Below are positions 1 to 7,820 of a stretch of DNA of 12,315 nucleotides, piece after piece; positions within the stretch are counted from its first letter, which is position 1, and every line of letters starts with the position of its first letter. Source of the stretch: an uncultured Candidatus Altimarinota bacterium (GTDB taxonomy: Bacteria; Patescibacteriota; Gracilibacteria; BD1-5; JAGOOR01); assembly GCA_937920005.1 (NCBI GenBank), contig CALETF010000123.1:1-12315 (forward strand), given 5' to 3'. Both the position numbers and the translations under genes were made by a program. Under the pieces are notes generated by a model. That model did not search any database. It was not told the origin of the DNA and worked only from the letters and a program-made list of their open reading frames with translations.

Positions 1-1395
1 CCTGTTTACAAAAATGCTGTCCTCCTCGGATGGAACGAATACAGAAACAAGAAACAACCCATCTATTTCGACAAAAAAGACCGAGGCCGTCATCACTATA
101 TCATCGGTAAATCATGAGGAGGTAAATCCGTTCTTATCGGTTATCTCGCACGTCAGGATCTCTGGGCAGGAGAAGGTATCGGAGTCATTGACCCGCATGG
201 TGATCTCATAGAAGATATCCTCGCATTCACGCCAAAAGATCGAGCAAAAGATATGGTCATTTTTGATCCAGCAGACTATGAACGTCCGATGGGCATGAAC
301 ATGCTCGAGGTTATCTCAACTGATCCTGATTTACGAGCAATAGAAAAAGACCGAGCAGCACTCGATGCAACGGCTATATTTATCAAAATCTTTGATGAAG
401 AAATATTTGGCCCTCGTATCCAGCACTACTTCCGAAACGGAGCGCTCACGCTCATGGATGATGAAGAAGATGGCGGTACGCTCATCGATGTACCACGACT
501 CTTTGTCGATGAAGCCTTCATGAAATACAAAGTCAGTAAAGTAAAAAATCCAGTCGTTAAAGCCTTCTGGGAACATGAATATGCTCAAACAGGTGACCGA
601 GAAAAACAAGAGATGATTCCATATTTCTCAGCAAAATTTGGACCATTTATTACCAATACAACTATTCGTAATATTATCGGACAACCAAAATCTGCATTCA
701 ATATTCGTGAAATCATGGACAACCGTCGTTGTCTCCTTGTCAATCTCTCAAAGGGTAAAATCGGTGAACTCAATGCTCAGCTCCTCGGTCTCATCTTTGT
801 TTCAAAAGTAAATATGGCAGCGATGAGTCGTGCCGATATACCAGAAAAGGATCGTAAAGATTTCTATTTCTACGTCGATGAGTTCCAGAATTTCGCGACT
901 GATACATTTGGCGATATCCTCTCAGAAGCTCGTAAATACCGACTTTCTCTTATCATGGCACACCAGTTTATTGCACAAATTGGCTGAGCACACAAGTCAG
1001 CAAAATGAGACAAACCGTCTATCAAAGATGCGGTGTTTGGTAACGTCGGTACGATGATGTCGTTCAAGGTTGGTGCTGAAGACGCAGAATATCTCGAAAA
1101 AGAATACGCCCCTACTCTCTCACAACAAGATATTATCGGTATAGCAAACTTCACCACCTATTGCAAACTCAATATCGATAATGCTTCAACACGACCATTT
1201 GATATCAAGACTATCTGGGACAATTTTTACCGCAATGATCGTGCTGCTAAAATCATCAAAGAATATTCTCGTAAGATGTACGCTCGAAAAAAACAATACG
1301 TCGATATGGAAATCGAAGCTCGTCTCGGTATCAATAAGGATGAAGAAGGATCTACACCAACAGAAGAACAGAACGCTCAAACACCTCCACAATAA
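1..1395 (+). CDS. VirD4/TraD-like type IV secretion ATPase (5' end outside the window)
   Basis: This is the last 464 codons of a P-loop ATPase of the VirD4/TraG/TraD coupling-protein group, with a TraM-recognition-like C-terminal part. Such ATPases sit at the inner membrane and feed DNA or protein into a type IV secretion channel or pilus. Numbering from the window start, the Walker A motif is GKSGGGKS at residues 36-43, where Gly39 is a TGA codon (115-117). Next come VIDPHGDL near residue 65 and a Walker B-like FYVDEFQNF near residue 292. Two more TGA codons (985, 1006) lie just before a DAVFGNVGT stretch that is conserved in this family. The stop is TAA. Under the standard code the gene would be split into three pieces. 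The next gene, 12 bases downstream, is a pilin-like membrane protein, which supports a secretion or pilus role. The start and N-terminal membrane segments are not visible. Family assignment is firm, the exact substrate unknown. Confidence 0.88.
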
Positions 1396-1407
1396 AACCT
1401 CTTCTCT

Positions 1408-2322
1408 ATGGATCTCATCACTCGCTCATTCAAAACATTACTTTTCTTTCTCGGCATAGCAGGGTGCCTCTGGGTAAGCGCAGATTTACCAGGTCTCAGA
1501 CAAATCTATGAAAGCGATAAATACTACAGCTATAGTGGAGGTAATACAGATGGTACAGGCATTAGAAATGTACTCATTCAGATATTCAAAAGTCTCGCAA
1601 TTGCAGTATTTATACTTGCTGTAATCATAGCTTTTATCTCAGTCATTCGTTTGCTCACCTCTGGTAATGGAGAAGAGGATTTTTCAACTTGGTGATCTAC
1701 ACTCGTTTGGAGCTTAGCGGGTCTTTTTTTGATATCCATAGCCTATACAGTCATCAGACAATTTGAGACCCGTGTCTTTAGTGAACAAACTGTAAATGCT
1801 CAAACCGTCTACAATGCTGTTATCAATATCATCTACCCTATTCTCAACTTCCTGAGATATATAGCAGCAACTTGTTTCTTTTTGACAGCCATTTATGCCT
1901 TTTATCGTATCGTGACATCTGCTGGAAATGAAGAAGGATTTGATGCTGGGAAAAAAATATTTATTGGTTCAATTATAGGTTTCGTCATCATGATGATTGC
2001 TGAACCGCTCGTACGAATAGCATACGGTGGAGGAAAATGTGGAGGCAACACGATTTTCGGTGTACCAACAAACTGTACGAATCGTGTTTTTGATGCTTCT
2101 GGAGTACTCGGCACTATTGCAAAAATTATTGTCTTCCTCAATGGCTTCATAGCTCTCGTAGTCGTAATCATGATTATCTACGCTGGGTTCCTGATACTGA
2201 CAGGAGCAGGTGATGAAGAAAAAAATGACAAGGCAAAAAAGACGATCAGTTATGCGCTCATAGGTGTCGTAATTCTGATATTCAGCTACGTAATATATCG
2301 TTTTATGATTTTACAATCATAA
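1408..2322 (+). CDS. Triple-module T4SS pilin-like multi-spanning membrane protein
   Basis: A 304-residue membrane protein. Residues 1-26 look like a signal peptide (hydrophobic run ending near SADLPG). The rest holds three similar modules: a hydrophobic helix, a polar turn rich in Gly and acidic residues, then a second hydrophobic helix. The turns are TSGNGEE (residue 84), TSAGNEE (170) and TGAGDEE (265), followed in the last two by a basic cluster (AGKK, KAKK). This helix-turn-helix pattern is typical of the TrbC/VirB2-like T4SS pilin proteins common in CPR genomes, which usually carry one module. The TGA codon at 1693 encodes Gly96 in module 1, and reading it as stop would lose two of the three modules. 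Two cysteines (CGGN and NCTN) lie in the loop between modules 2 and 3. It starts 12 bases after the ATPase gene, so the two are probably cotranscribed. No Shine-Dalgarno sequence is evident. Stop TAA. A pilin or channel role is inferred. Confidence 0.72.
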
Positions 2323-2325
2323 ATA

Positions 2326-3030
2326 CTAGAAGCAGTATTTCTTTGGTGTAATAATAGGACAAGGTCTCTCACGACCATCTTTGATAACTTTTTCACAGAC
2401 ACGAGCTGATATTTCATCAGCACCATCTGGACGAGTTTTGATACGATACTGGAAGTATTCTGTGACAGGTTGTGGATTGAGATCAGCCTTGAGAGTATAG
2501 GTATATTCTACACAGTAAATTGCCTCACTTGGCTTTTGTTCAGCAGCGAGAGAGATATTTTTGACAGAATAACCACCATTTGTTTTCCCGAGGAATTGAG
2601 AAAAAGAATAAATATCACGACGAGCGTTACAGAGGGTGTTTGAGAGAAGAGAACATGCCGTCTGATAATCAGCTGATTGAATCGATGAGAAATATTTATC
2701 GAGGAGTTGTCGACCACGGAGCTGGAGAGTATCGTTAGTACGAGGATTGTATCGAGCTGGATCAAATGTAGTTGGGGCTGAATTTGGAACTGATGTAGTT
2801 GGTGTAGTCGTATTTACAGGAGCGAGATTTTCTTTACCAGTTCGCACTGTATCTATCGTTTCAGATGATGTAGGAGTATTATCTGCTGGAGTATTTGTGC
2901 GAACAAATTGCTTCTGTCCGTAGACAAAATAAATCAAAAACGCGAAAAATAAAACAACAAAAATCAGTGCAAAAAGAATAAAAATATAGCGTGCATCTGA
3001 TGGGGCTGAGCGATGAGGAGAAGGAACCAT
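2326..3030 (-). CDS. Membrane-anchored extracytoplasmic protein, NTF2-like fold possible
   Basis: I do not recognise a named family. The protein is 234 residues from the chosen ATG (3030). The N-terminus (MVPSPHRSAP) is followed by a strong transmembrane segment (residues about 15-37), a Thr/Pro/Asn-rich linker (about 40-95), and a C-terminal domain of about 130 residues. That domain begins with a helix (LDKYFSSIQSADYQTACSLL), a pattern seen in NTF2-like domains, and contains six cysteines, so disulfides outside the membrane are plausible. The frame stays open upstream to an ATG at 3063, but a TATAAT box lies between the two ATGs, so I prefer 3030. No TGA codon occurs in the gene. The stop is TAG, three bases from the stop of the convergent pilin-like gene. 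Topology suggests a surface or periplasm-facing domain. An accessory role with the neighbouring secretion genes is speculation. Confidence 0.68.
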   Translation of the reverse strand: MVPSPHRSAPSDARYIFILFALIFVVLFFAFLIYFVYGQKQFVRTNTPADNTPTSSETIDTVRTGKENLAPVNTTTPTTSVPNSAPTTFDPARYNPRTNDTLQLRGRQLLDKYFSSIQSADYQTACSLLSNTLCNARRDIYSFSQFLGKTNGGYSVKNISLAAEQKPSEAIYCVEYTYTLKADLNPQPVTEYFQYRIKTRPDGADEISARVCEKVIKDGRERPCPIITPKKYCF

Positions 3031-3040
3031 ACAAAAAATA

Positions 3041-3046
3041 ATTATA
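3041..3046 (-). promoter_or_regulatory. -10 box (TATAAT) of the 2326-3030 gene
   Basis: A perfect TATAAT reads on the minus strand 10 bases before the ATG at 3030. Transcription would start 3 to 5 bases before the ATG, giving a nearly leaderless mRNA. No convincing -35 is visible at the expected distance, and the region is AT-rich, so a chance match is possible. Confidence 0.45.
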
Positions 3047-3108
3047 TAAAATCTAGTATACAAAAGTCTGCTATACTTCGAATTTTTTAGTCTTGCATCG
3101 AGCGTTTT

Positions 3109-4356
3109 TTATTCTGACGCATGTATTGCGAGAGCGAACTGTTTCGCGCGATCCTCATAATCATGGAACATATCAAAACTCGAACAACCAGGAGAAAGCA
3201 GGATGATATCACCTTCTTGAGTATTTTGAGACATAAAATCAACAGCTTCTTGCATCGTAGCAACAGATGTTGCAGGCACAAATGCATCATGTGCTGCCTG
3301 AAGAAAAATAGGCTTTGTTTCACCGATAAAAACACACTGAGTACAGTATTTCTTGAGTTCAAATCAGAGACCATCAAATGGATCCCCTTTATCTTTACCT
3401 CCAGCTATAAGATGCACCTTTTGTGGAGCAAAAGAGCGTAGAGCAGCATAGAGGGACTGTGCTGTCGTCGATTTACTGTCATCAATCCATATTTTACCAT
3501 CCTTGATAGATATTCTCTGCAAGCGGTGAGGAAGAGCTGGAATAAGAGGCAGGGTAGCAGAGAGGACTTTGACAGGTATACCAAGACGGAATGCGAGTGA
3601 TGCAGCAAAAAATATATTCGCAACATTGTGGTCACCAAAGAGCTGTCTATCAGACAAATCAACAAAAGCCTCTGGTGTAATGGGAAGGAGATTATTCTCA
3701 ATCGTGAGATTCTCTGGCATCACAATTGCCTCAATAGGAAAATGAGGTAATTCCGGAAGTAATCAAACAACTGATTCTGGATAGAGAATAATATTTTTTG
3801 TATGTGCGAGCAGGTTCTGTTTTGCATTATAGTACTCAGCCATGTCATGATGCCAATCGAGATGGTCTGGATGCAAATTAGTGAGAATAGCATTATCAGC
3901 ATAAAACGTACGAATATGGTACGCCATAAAGCTGGATACTTCCAAAACAATATGTCCTTCTTTTTCTCATTTTGTGAGTATTTCTAAGAGAATATCTGCG
4001 AAAGCATTTCCAAAATTACCACCAAGATATACTGGTTTTTCTGGGAAACCAGCATGCAGAAAATGATAAAGAACAGAAGAAGTCGTCGATTTTCCATCAG
4101 TTCCAGTAATCGCATGAATTTGAAATCATTTTGGGACAAAACGGGAGAGAAAGTCGAGCTCAGAGACTACCTTGTCAGTCTGATACAAACGATGTGATGA
4201 TGGTATTCCAGGAGATGGAATAATAGAAGAAAACTCGTCAAAAGAAGCAGGAGCATCACTTTCATCACAAATAGTGTATTGCTGTTCAATATGCTGGCAG
4301 AATCGAGCAAGTGACAAGCCAACTCGTCCTTTGCCGTAGATAAGAATATGAGTCAT
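3109..4356 (-). CDS. murD: UDP-N-acetylmuramoyl-L-alanine--D-glutamate ligase (MurD)
   Basis: MurD is the cytoplasmic ATP-dependent ligase that adds D-glutamate to UDP-MurNAc-L-Ala in peptidoglycan precursor synthesis. Read with TGA as Gly it is 415 residues, slightly shorter than the usual 440-450. In order: an N-terminal Rossmann-like start (IYGKGRVGLSLARF), the Mur ligase ATP loop GTDGKST (residues 85-91), the central-domain motif LEVSSF, TNLHPDHLDWH, the C-terminal-domain motif DDSKSTT, then IAGGKDKG and a final LSPGCSSFDMF. Four TGA codons (residues 77, 130, 198, 331; genomic 4126, 3967, 3763, 3364) interrupt the standard-code reading. The stop is TAA. The gene starts 10 bases after murI, which supplies its D-Glu substrate, and is the last gene of the frr-flippase-murI-murD operon. 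A TATAAT overlapping the murI stop could give it an extra promoter. Identification is firm. Confidence 0.94.
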
Positions 4357-4365
4357 AATAAAAGT

Positions 4366-4371
4366 ATTATA
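4366..4371 (-). promoter_or_regulatory. Possible internal -10 box (TATAAT) for murD
   Basis: TATAAT on the minus strand overlaps the murI TAA stop and ends 9 bases before the murD ATG. The spacing matches the box upstream of the 2326-3030 gene. It could give a nearly leaderless murD transcript independent of the operon promoter. No clear -35 is seen. Confidence 0.35.
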
Positions 4372-5239
4372 AGAATTTTATCGCTCCTGTCTTCTCTATT
4401 TTTTCAAGAAGCATCGGATGTTCCACCAAATAATGACCGAGTTTAAGTGCCGACTCCTCAGACGGATCAATAATGATTGATGTCGGAAAGAGTCTCTCAA
4501 GGGGTTTTCGGAGATACGAATAATGAGTGCAGCCAAGAATAATGCCCGCAGGATTGTGCTTTCCAAAGGTGTTATCCGTAGACAGAAAAATAGGTGCAGA
4601 AGACGAAAGACAAGCATCCGAGAGAGAAGAACAAGCGAGATTATTTTGGCAATCACGAATACATCCAAAATATGCACCAACGAGCTCTCTCCATTCAGAC
4701 GTATCACAATCCCAACCATCGACATGGTAGAGAGCGAATAAACGCTCAAAATCCGCTTCTGTATGGCATCTCTTCACAGGCAAAAGAGATTCAATTGAAC
4801 GAACTAAATCACCGGACAAAGCAATCTCGTCAACAATAGTATCTGGATCAAGAATTCTTACACGTTCAGCATAGGTACGAGATCGAACAGTCTGTTCTGT
4901 CGCAAAAACCATAACATGCTTGAGTCATAGTTCAACCACTTTTTCTGCTCATGGTATACTCACTCCGAGTACTTTTTTATCTGGAAACATCTCGGTCTGA
5001 ATCCGACGAAGTGTCCAAGCAGATGCAGTATTACAAGCAAGTATAACAATTTGAGCCCCGGCATTAAAGAGTTTCTGAACCCCTGCAATGGTAAAAGATT
5101 GTATCTGTTCAGGAGTTTTTTCACCAAAAGGACAATGTTCGTAATCTGCATAGTAGAGGTAGGACCACTCTGGAAATCTACGTCTCATAGCCGCGAGAAA
5201 GGTCAATCCTCCAGAACCTGAATCAAATATACCTATCAT
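4367..5239 (-). CDS. murI: Glutamate racemase (MurI)
   Basis: MurI interconverts L- and D-glutamate in the cytoplasm without a cofactor and supplies D-Glu for peptidoglycan. The 290-residue protein begins with the family signature FDSGSGGLT (residues 5-13). It carries the two catalytic cysteines in ACNTASA (Cys69) and GCTHY (Cys237). TGA codons at 4949 and 4925 encode Gly97 and Gly105, and a standard-code reading would separate the two catalytic cysteines. The length is close to the family norm. The second half contains a cysteine-rich stretch (Cys193, Cys197, Cys203, Cys210) just before the GCTHY motif that I do not recall from ordinary MurI. The ATG lies inside the end of the flippase gene (7-base overlap), indicating translational coupling, and murD follows after 10 bases. 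Stop TAA. Confidence 0.94.
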
Positions 5240-6738
5240 ACGATATGTTTAGAGCGGAAAATTCTCTGGAATCGACGAAATTCAGACCAGTTAAGAGCCA
5301 AAAATACAAGAGAATAGATAGCAATAACACCCATAATGCCTCCGAAGAGCGCCAAACGACCATCAAAATAAGATTCCAGATGAACAGTTGAAAGTGCCCA
5401 ACTCAAAAGACCTATTCCAACAACATTTTCCCAAAATACTGGCCAACGAAAGCTAGCAGCAAATTTACGAGTCTGCCGAAATGAGAGAATCCAGATAAAT
5501 ATCCAACCAATACCACTAGCAAAAGCAGAACCAACAACGCCCCAGAGACGTAAGAAAATATAATTTGTAATAAGATTGAGAGCGACTCCCGCAAGGAGTA
5601 TAAACATCTTTGTACGAGGTCGACCACTCGCAGAAAGAATCTGGAAATCAATTTGGAGAAGAAAATTAAAAAGCAAAAATGGTGAAGAATAGAGAAGTAT
5701 TCTTCCTGACATCTCATAATCTGGACCAAAAAGTGTTGTAGTAAGCGTATCTCAGAAAAGCATAAAAAAACTCGTCATCATGAGTCCAACTATGGAGAAG
5801 AGCTCATAAGAGAAAGCATGAATTGCAATAATTTTTCTCTCCTCCCCTTTTTTTATGAGATCAGAAAATACAGGAAACAAAAAATACACACCAGGAAGTA
5901 AGAAAAGAAAAGGAATACGTATAAGTGAGAGGTAATTAGTGTAGTATCCAGCAGCTCTCGTATCGAGCATATAGACAACCATCTGCATGTCTATTTGTGA
6001 AAGAAGCATACCGACGTTCGCAGAAAGCATCACCCAAAAAGCATATTTAAAAACTGTCTTATATTCAGAAAAATGGAAACGCCAACCATCGAGAGTAAAA
6101 TATCCTCTATATTTATAGAGAAGGAGGATAACAGAACAAATGACTCAAAAAACAACAGACAGAGACCATGCCCAAGCATACTGTTCTATGGTATGCATAT
6201 CAAAATACCACAATCCACAAACCATGGTCATCAAGACAAACATTCTGAGAAAATCAGTCGATTTCTGCAAAAAAGTATCCTGAACAGCCTGAAAAAAGGT
6301 ATTCACAGTTCTAAAAATATTTTCAGAAAAAAACTGTATTACAAGTATGTTTAATATGACAGCAGCCTGAGGCGCATCAAAGTAATAGCTAGCAAGCCAA
6401 TGTGATCAGAAAAATATAAGTATTGCCAAAATAGTACTTGTCAGCATCTGAGTACAAAATGCTATAGAAAAAGTACTGGTGATTTTTTTCTTATCTTTTT
6501 CATGAATATGAGCAGGAAGAAAATAATTGAGACTTTCTGTCATTCCGAAATCATTATAAGCCCCCAAAATAACCATGAAACTCATCACCGCATAAAGCGT
6601 TCAGAGCTCTTCAACAGAAACTGAATTAGAGATAACAATTTTGACTATATAGCCTGTTGGGGCAATCAAAAAAGAAAAGAAATAAATCCAAATATTTTTA
6701 CGAAGCAGGCGAGAAAAATAATGATGATCAGGATTCAT
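5233..6738 (-). CDS. Multi-spanning lipid-linked oligosaccharide flippase (Wzx/MurJ superfamily)
   Basis: A 501-residue, highly hydrophobic protein with about 12-14 membrane segments, matching the polysaccharide-biosynthesis (Wzx-type) branch of the MOP flippase superfamily. These flip undecaprenyl-linked sugars across the membrane. A family-like N-terminal segment reads SVEELGTLYAVMSF followed by NDFGMTESLNYFLP, where the G of EELG is a TGA codon (6601-6603, residue 46). Other TGA codons encode residues 111, 198, 329 and 501. Under code 25 the stop is TAG at 5233-5235, so the protein ends HIVG and overlaps the murI start by 7 bases (ATGATAG). Under the standard code it would end at TGA with a conventional ATGA overlap. 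The start is ATG 5 bases after frr. Because its neighbours are murI and murD, a lipid II flippase role is conceivable, but I see no MurJ-specific signature, and a surface-polysaccharide flippase is equally likely. Confidence 0.85.
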
Positions 6739-6743
6739 AGATT

Positions 6744-7289
6744 TTATATCTTCATAACTTCTTCTTCTTTTGTTTTTGCTACTTCATCAATTTGTTTATT
6801 GGCAGCATCTATGGCCTTTTGAAGGTCTTCTTCGTATCATTTGAGGACATCCTCAGATTCAGTTTTGTCTGTTTTAGCTTTTTGGATATTTTTATGAAAT
6901 TCAGCACGGATACTACGAACGGATACCTTTGTATCTTCAGCCATATCTCGAGCGATTTTCTGAAGATTACGTCGATTTTCTTCGGTCATCATTGGTATAT
7001 TGATGAGGATACTGTCTCCTCTGTCTTGTGGGTTGAGACCTATATTTGCACCAGCAATACCACGACATATATCAGCACCAGTAGATCGATCAAAAGGTAT
7101 AATAGAGAGCGTACGCTGATCCATAACAGAAACAGTTGCTACATTTTTTACTGGCATAGATGATCCATAGACTGGCACGAGTACGTCCTCCACGAGTTCG
7201 GGTTTAGCGCGCCCAGCCTGGAGTTTGCTATATTCAGATTTGAGATGTTCGAGCGCTTTGGTGAGCTGAGGTTGGAGATCAGAGAGCAT
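6744..7289 (-). CDS. frr: Ribosome recycling factor
   Basis: RRF works with EF-G to split ribosomes after termination. The protein is 181 residues, close to the usual 185. It has the expected order of landmarks: the N-terminal helix, LQAGRAKPELVEDV (from about residue 23), VPVYGSSMPV, a domain II with LSIIPFDRS, GANIGLNPQDRGDSI, the PMMTEENRR motif (about residue 99), VSVRSIRAEFHK, and a C-terminal helix rich in Lys and Glu. A TGA codon at 6837-6839 encodes Gly151. Without recoding the last 31 residues, part of the long C-terminal helix, would be missing. Stop TAA, 5 bases before the flippase ATG. It is the first gene of the operon, whereas frr more often sits with tsf and pyrH. The leader has no Shine-Dalgarno sequence. 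Confidence 0.95.
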
Positions 7290-7317
7290 AAAATATTAGT
7301 TTTATAGAATATGAGTT

Positions 7318-7344
7318 AGTATAGATAAAAACTTTTTTTCTCAA
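7318..7344 (-). promoter_or_regulatory. Candidate promoter of the frr-flippase-murI-murD operon
   Basis: On the minus strand, TTGAGA (7339-7344), 15 bases, then TATACT (7318-7323). Transcription would begin about 22 bases before the frr ATG. A second possible -10 (TATAAA, 7301-7306) lies 11 bases before the ATG and would give a nearly leaderless transcript. I cannot choose between them from sequence alone. Confidence 0.35.
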
Positions 7345-7357
7345 GGAACAAGAAAAA

Positions 7358-7384
7358 TTGACATAACCGTTTTATATATAGAAT
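7358..7384 (+). promoter_or_regulatory. Promoter of the small lipoprotein gene
   Basis: A perfect TTGACA -35 (7358-7363), a 15-base spacer and TAGAAT -10 (7379-7384) lie 9 bases before the ATG at 7394, so the mRNA leader would be only about 3 bases. It stands back to back with the candidate frr promoter, so 7290-7393 is a divergent control region. The spacer is shorter than the usual 16-18, but the same 15-base spacing recurs at other promoters here. Confidence 0.55.
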
Positions 7385-7393
7385 TCAAAAATT

Positions 7394-7759
7394 ATGAAAA
7401 TGAACACTCTCTGAGCCACAATAGTAACCACAACATTATTAGCATCTTTATCTTTGATGACAAGCTGCAAGGACAAAGCTCGAACTGCTTTAGAAACAAA
7501 AGAATTAGCTCCTGAAGAGTTAGGGAGATTAATGCAGGAATTATGAGACAGTATCCTTGATGAAGTCGGTAGCAATAGGTTCAAAATGGATTGTCTAGAA
7601 AAAAATGATTCAATAATAGTAACAAAAAAGATGGAGAATGGATTAAAAGTCATAACAGTTGAAAGCGAAAAATGACTCCTCAACTCACACGATATAGTGA
7701 ATGGCTTGCGGAGTTTTATTGATTTACGAAGAGCAATGAAAAGTTTTAAGGCTGGTTAG
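7394..7759 (+). CDS. Small putative lipoprotein, visible only with TGA read as Gly
   Basis: I do not recognise a named family. With TGA as Gly there is an open frame of 121 codons from ATG 7394 to TAG 7757-7759. With the standard code it stops after six codons. TGA codons at 7412, 7544 and 7673 encode Gly7, Gly51 and Gly94. The N-terminus is a lipoprotein-type signal: MKMN, a hydrophobic stretch, then SLMTSCKDK, with the lipobox Cys at residue 25. The mature part of about 97 residues is charged and predicted soluble, with helical stretches (ELAPEELGRLMQEL) and a C-terminal basic helix. It would be an envelope-attached protein facing outward. Support comes from the signal peptide, a good promoter just upstream, and codon use like its neighbours. 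The antisense frame here has no such features. It stands alone between frr and the helicase gene. Confidence 0.72.
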
Positions 7760-7787
7760 TGTAAAAAAACAGTCAAGAAACAAACTT

Positions 7788-7814
7788 TTGCAGTTAAGAT
7801 TTTTAAACTAGAAT
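7788..7814 (+). promoter_or_regulatory. Candidate promoter of the UvrD/PcrA helicase gene
   Basis: TTGCAG (7788-7793), a 15-base spacer and TAGAAT (7809-7814) lie 6 bases before the ATG at 7821. Transcription would start at or beside the A of the ATG, giving a leaderless mRNA. The octamer ACTAGAAT (7807-7814) occurs again before the 12023 gene. Confidence 0.5.
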
Positions 7815-7820
7815 CGTCGC

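Noticed and set aside
3031..3063. Earlier ATG at 3063 for the 2326-3030 gene
   Set aside because: A TATAAT box lies downstream of it and upstream of the ATG at 3030, so a transcript from that box would not include it.
3055..3077. Inverted repeat AGTATA...TATACT after murD
   Set aside because: Only 6 base pairs with an 11-base loop, AT-rich and without a T tract. It is too weak to call a terminator or operator.
4523..4839. Plus-strand open frames inside murI
   Set aside because: They are low-complexity basic translations opposite a clear MurI coding region.
7290..7393. Riboswitch or small RNA in the longest intergenic gap
   Set aside because: The gap is only 104 bases, filled by back-to-back promoter-like elements, with no stable hairpin seen.
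7372..7683. Minus-strand open frame antisense to the small lipoprotein
   Set aside because: It has no recognisable domain or promoter and lies opposite a gene with a signal peptide and promoter.
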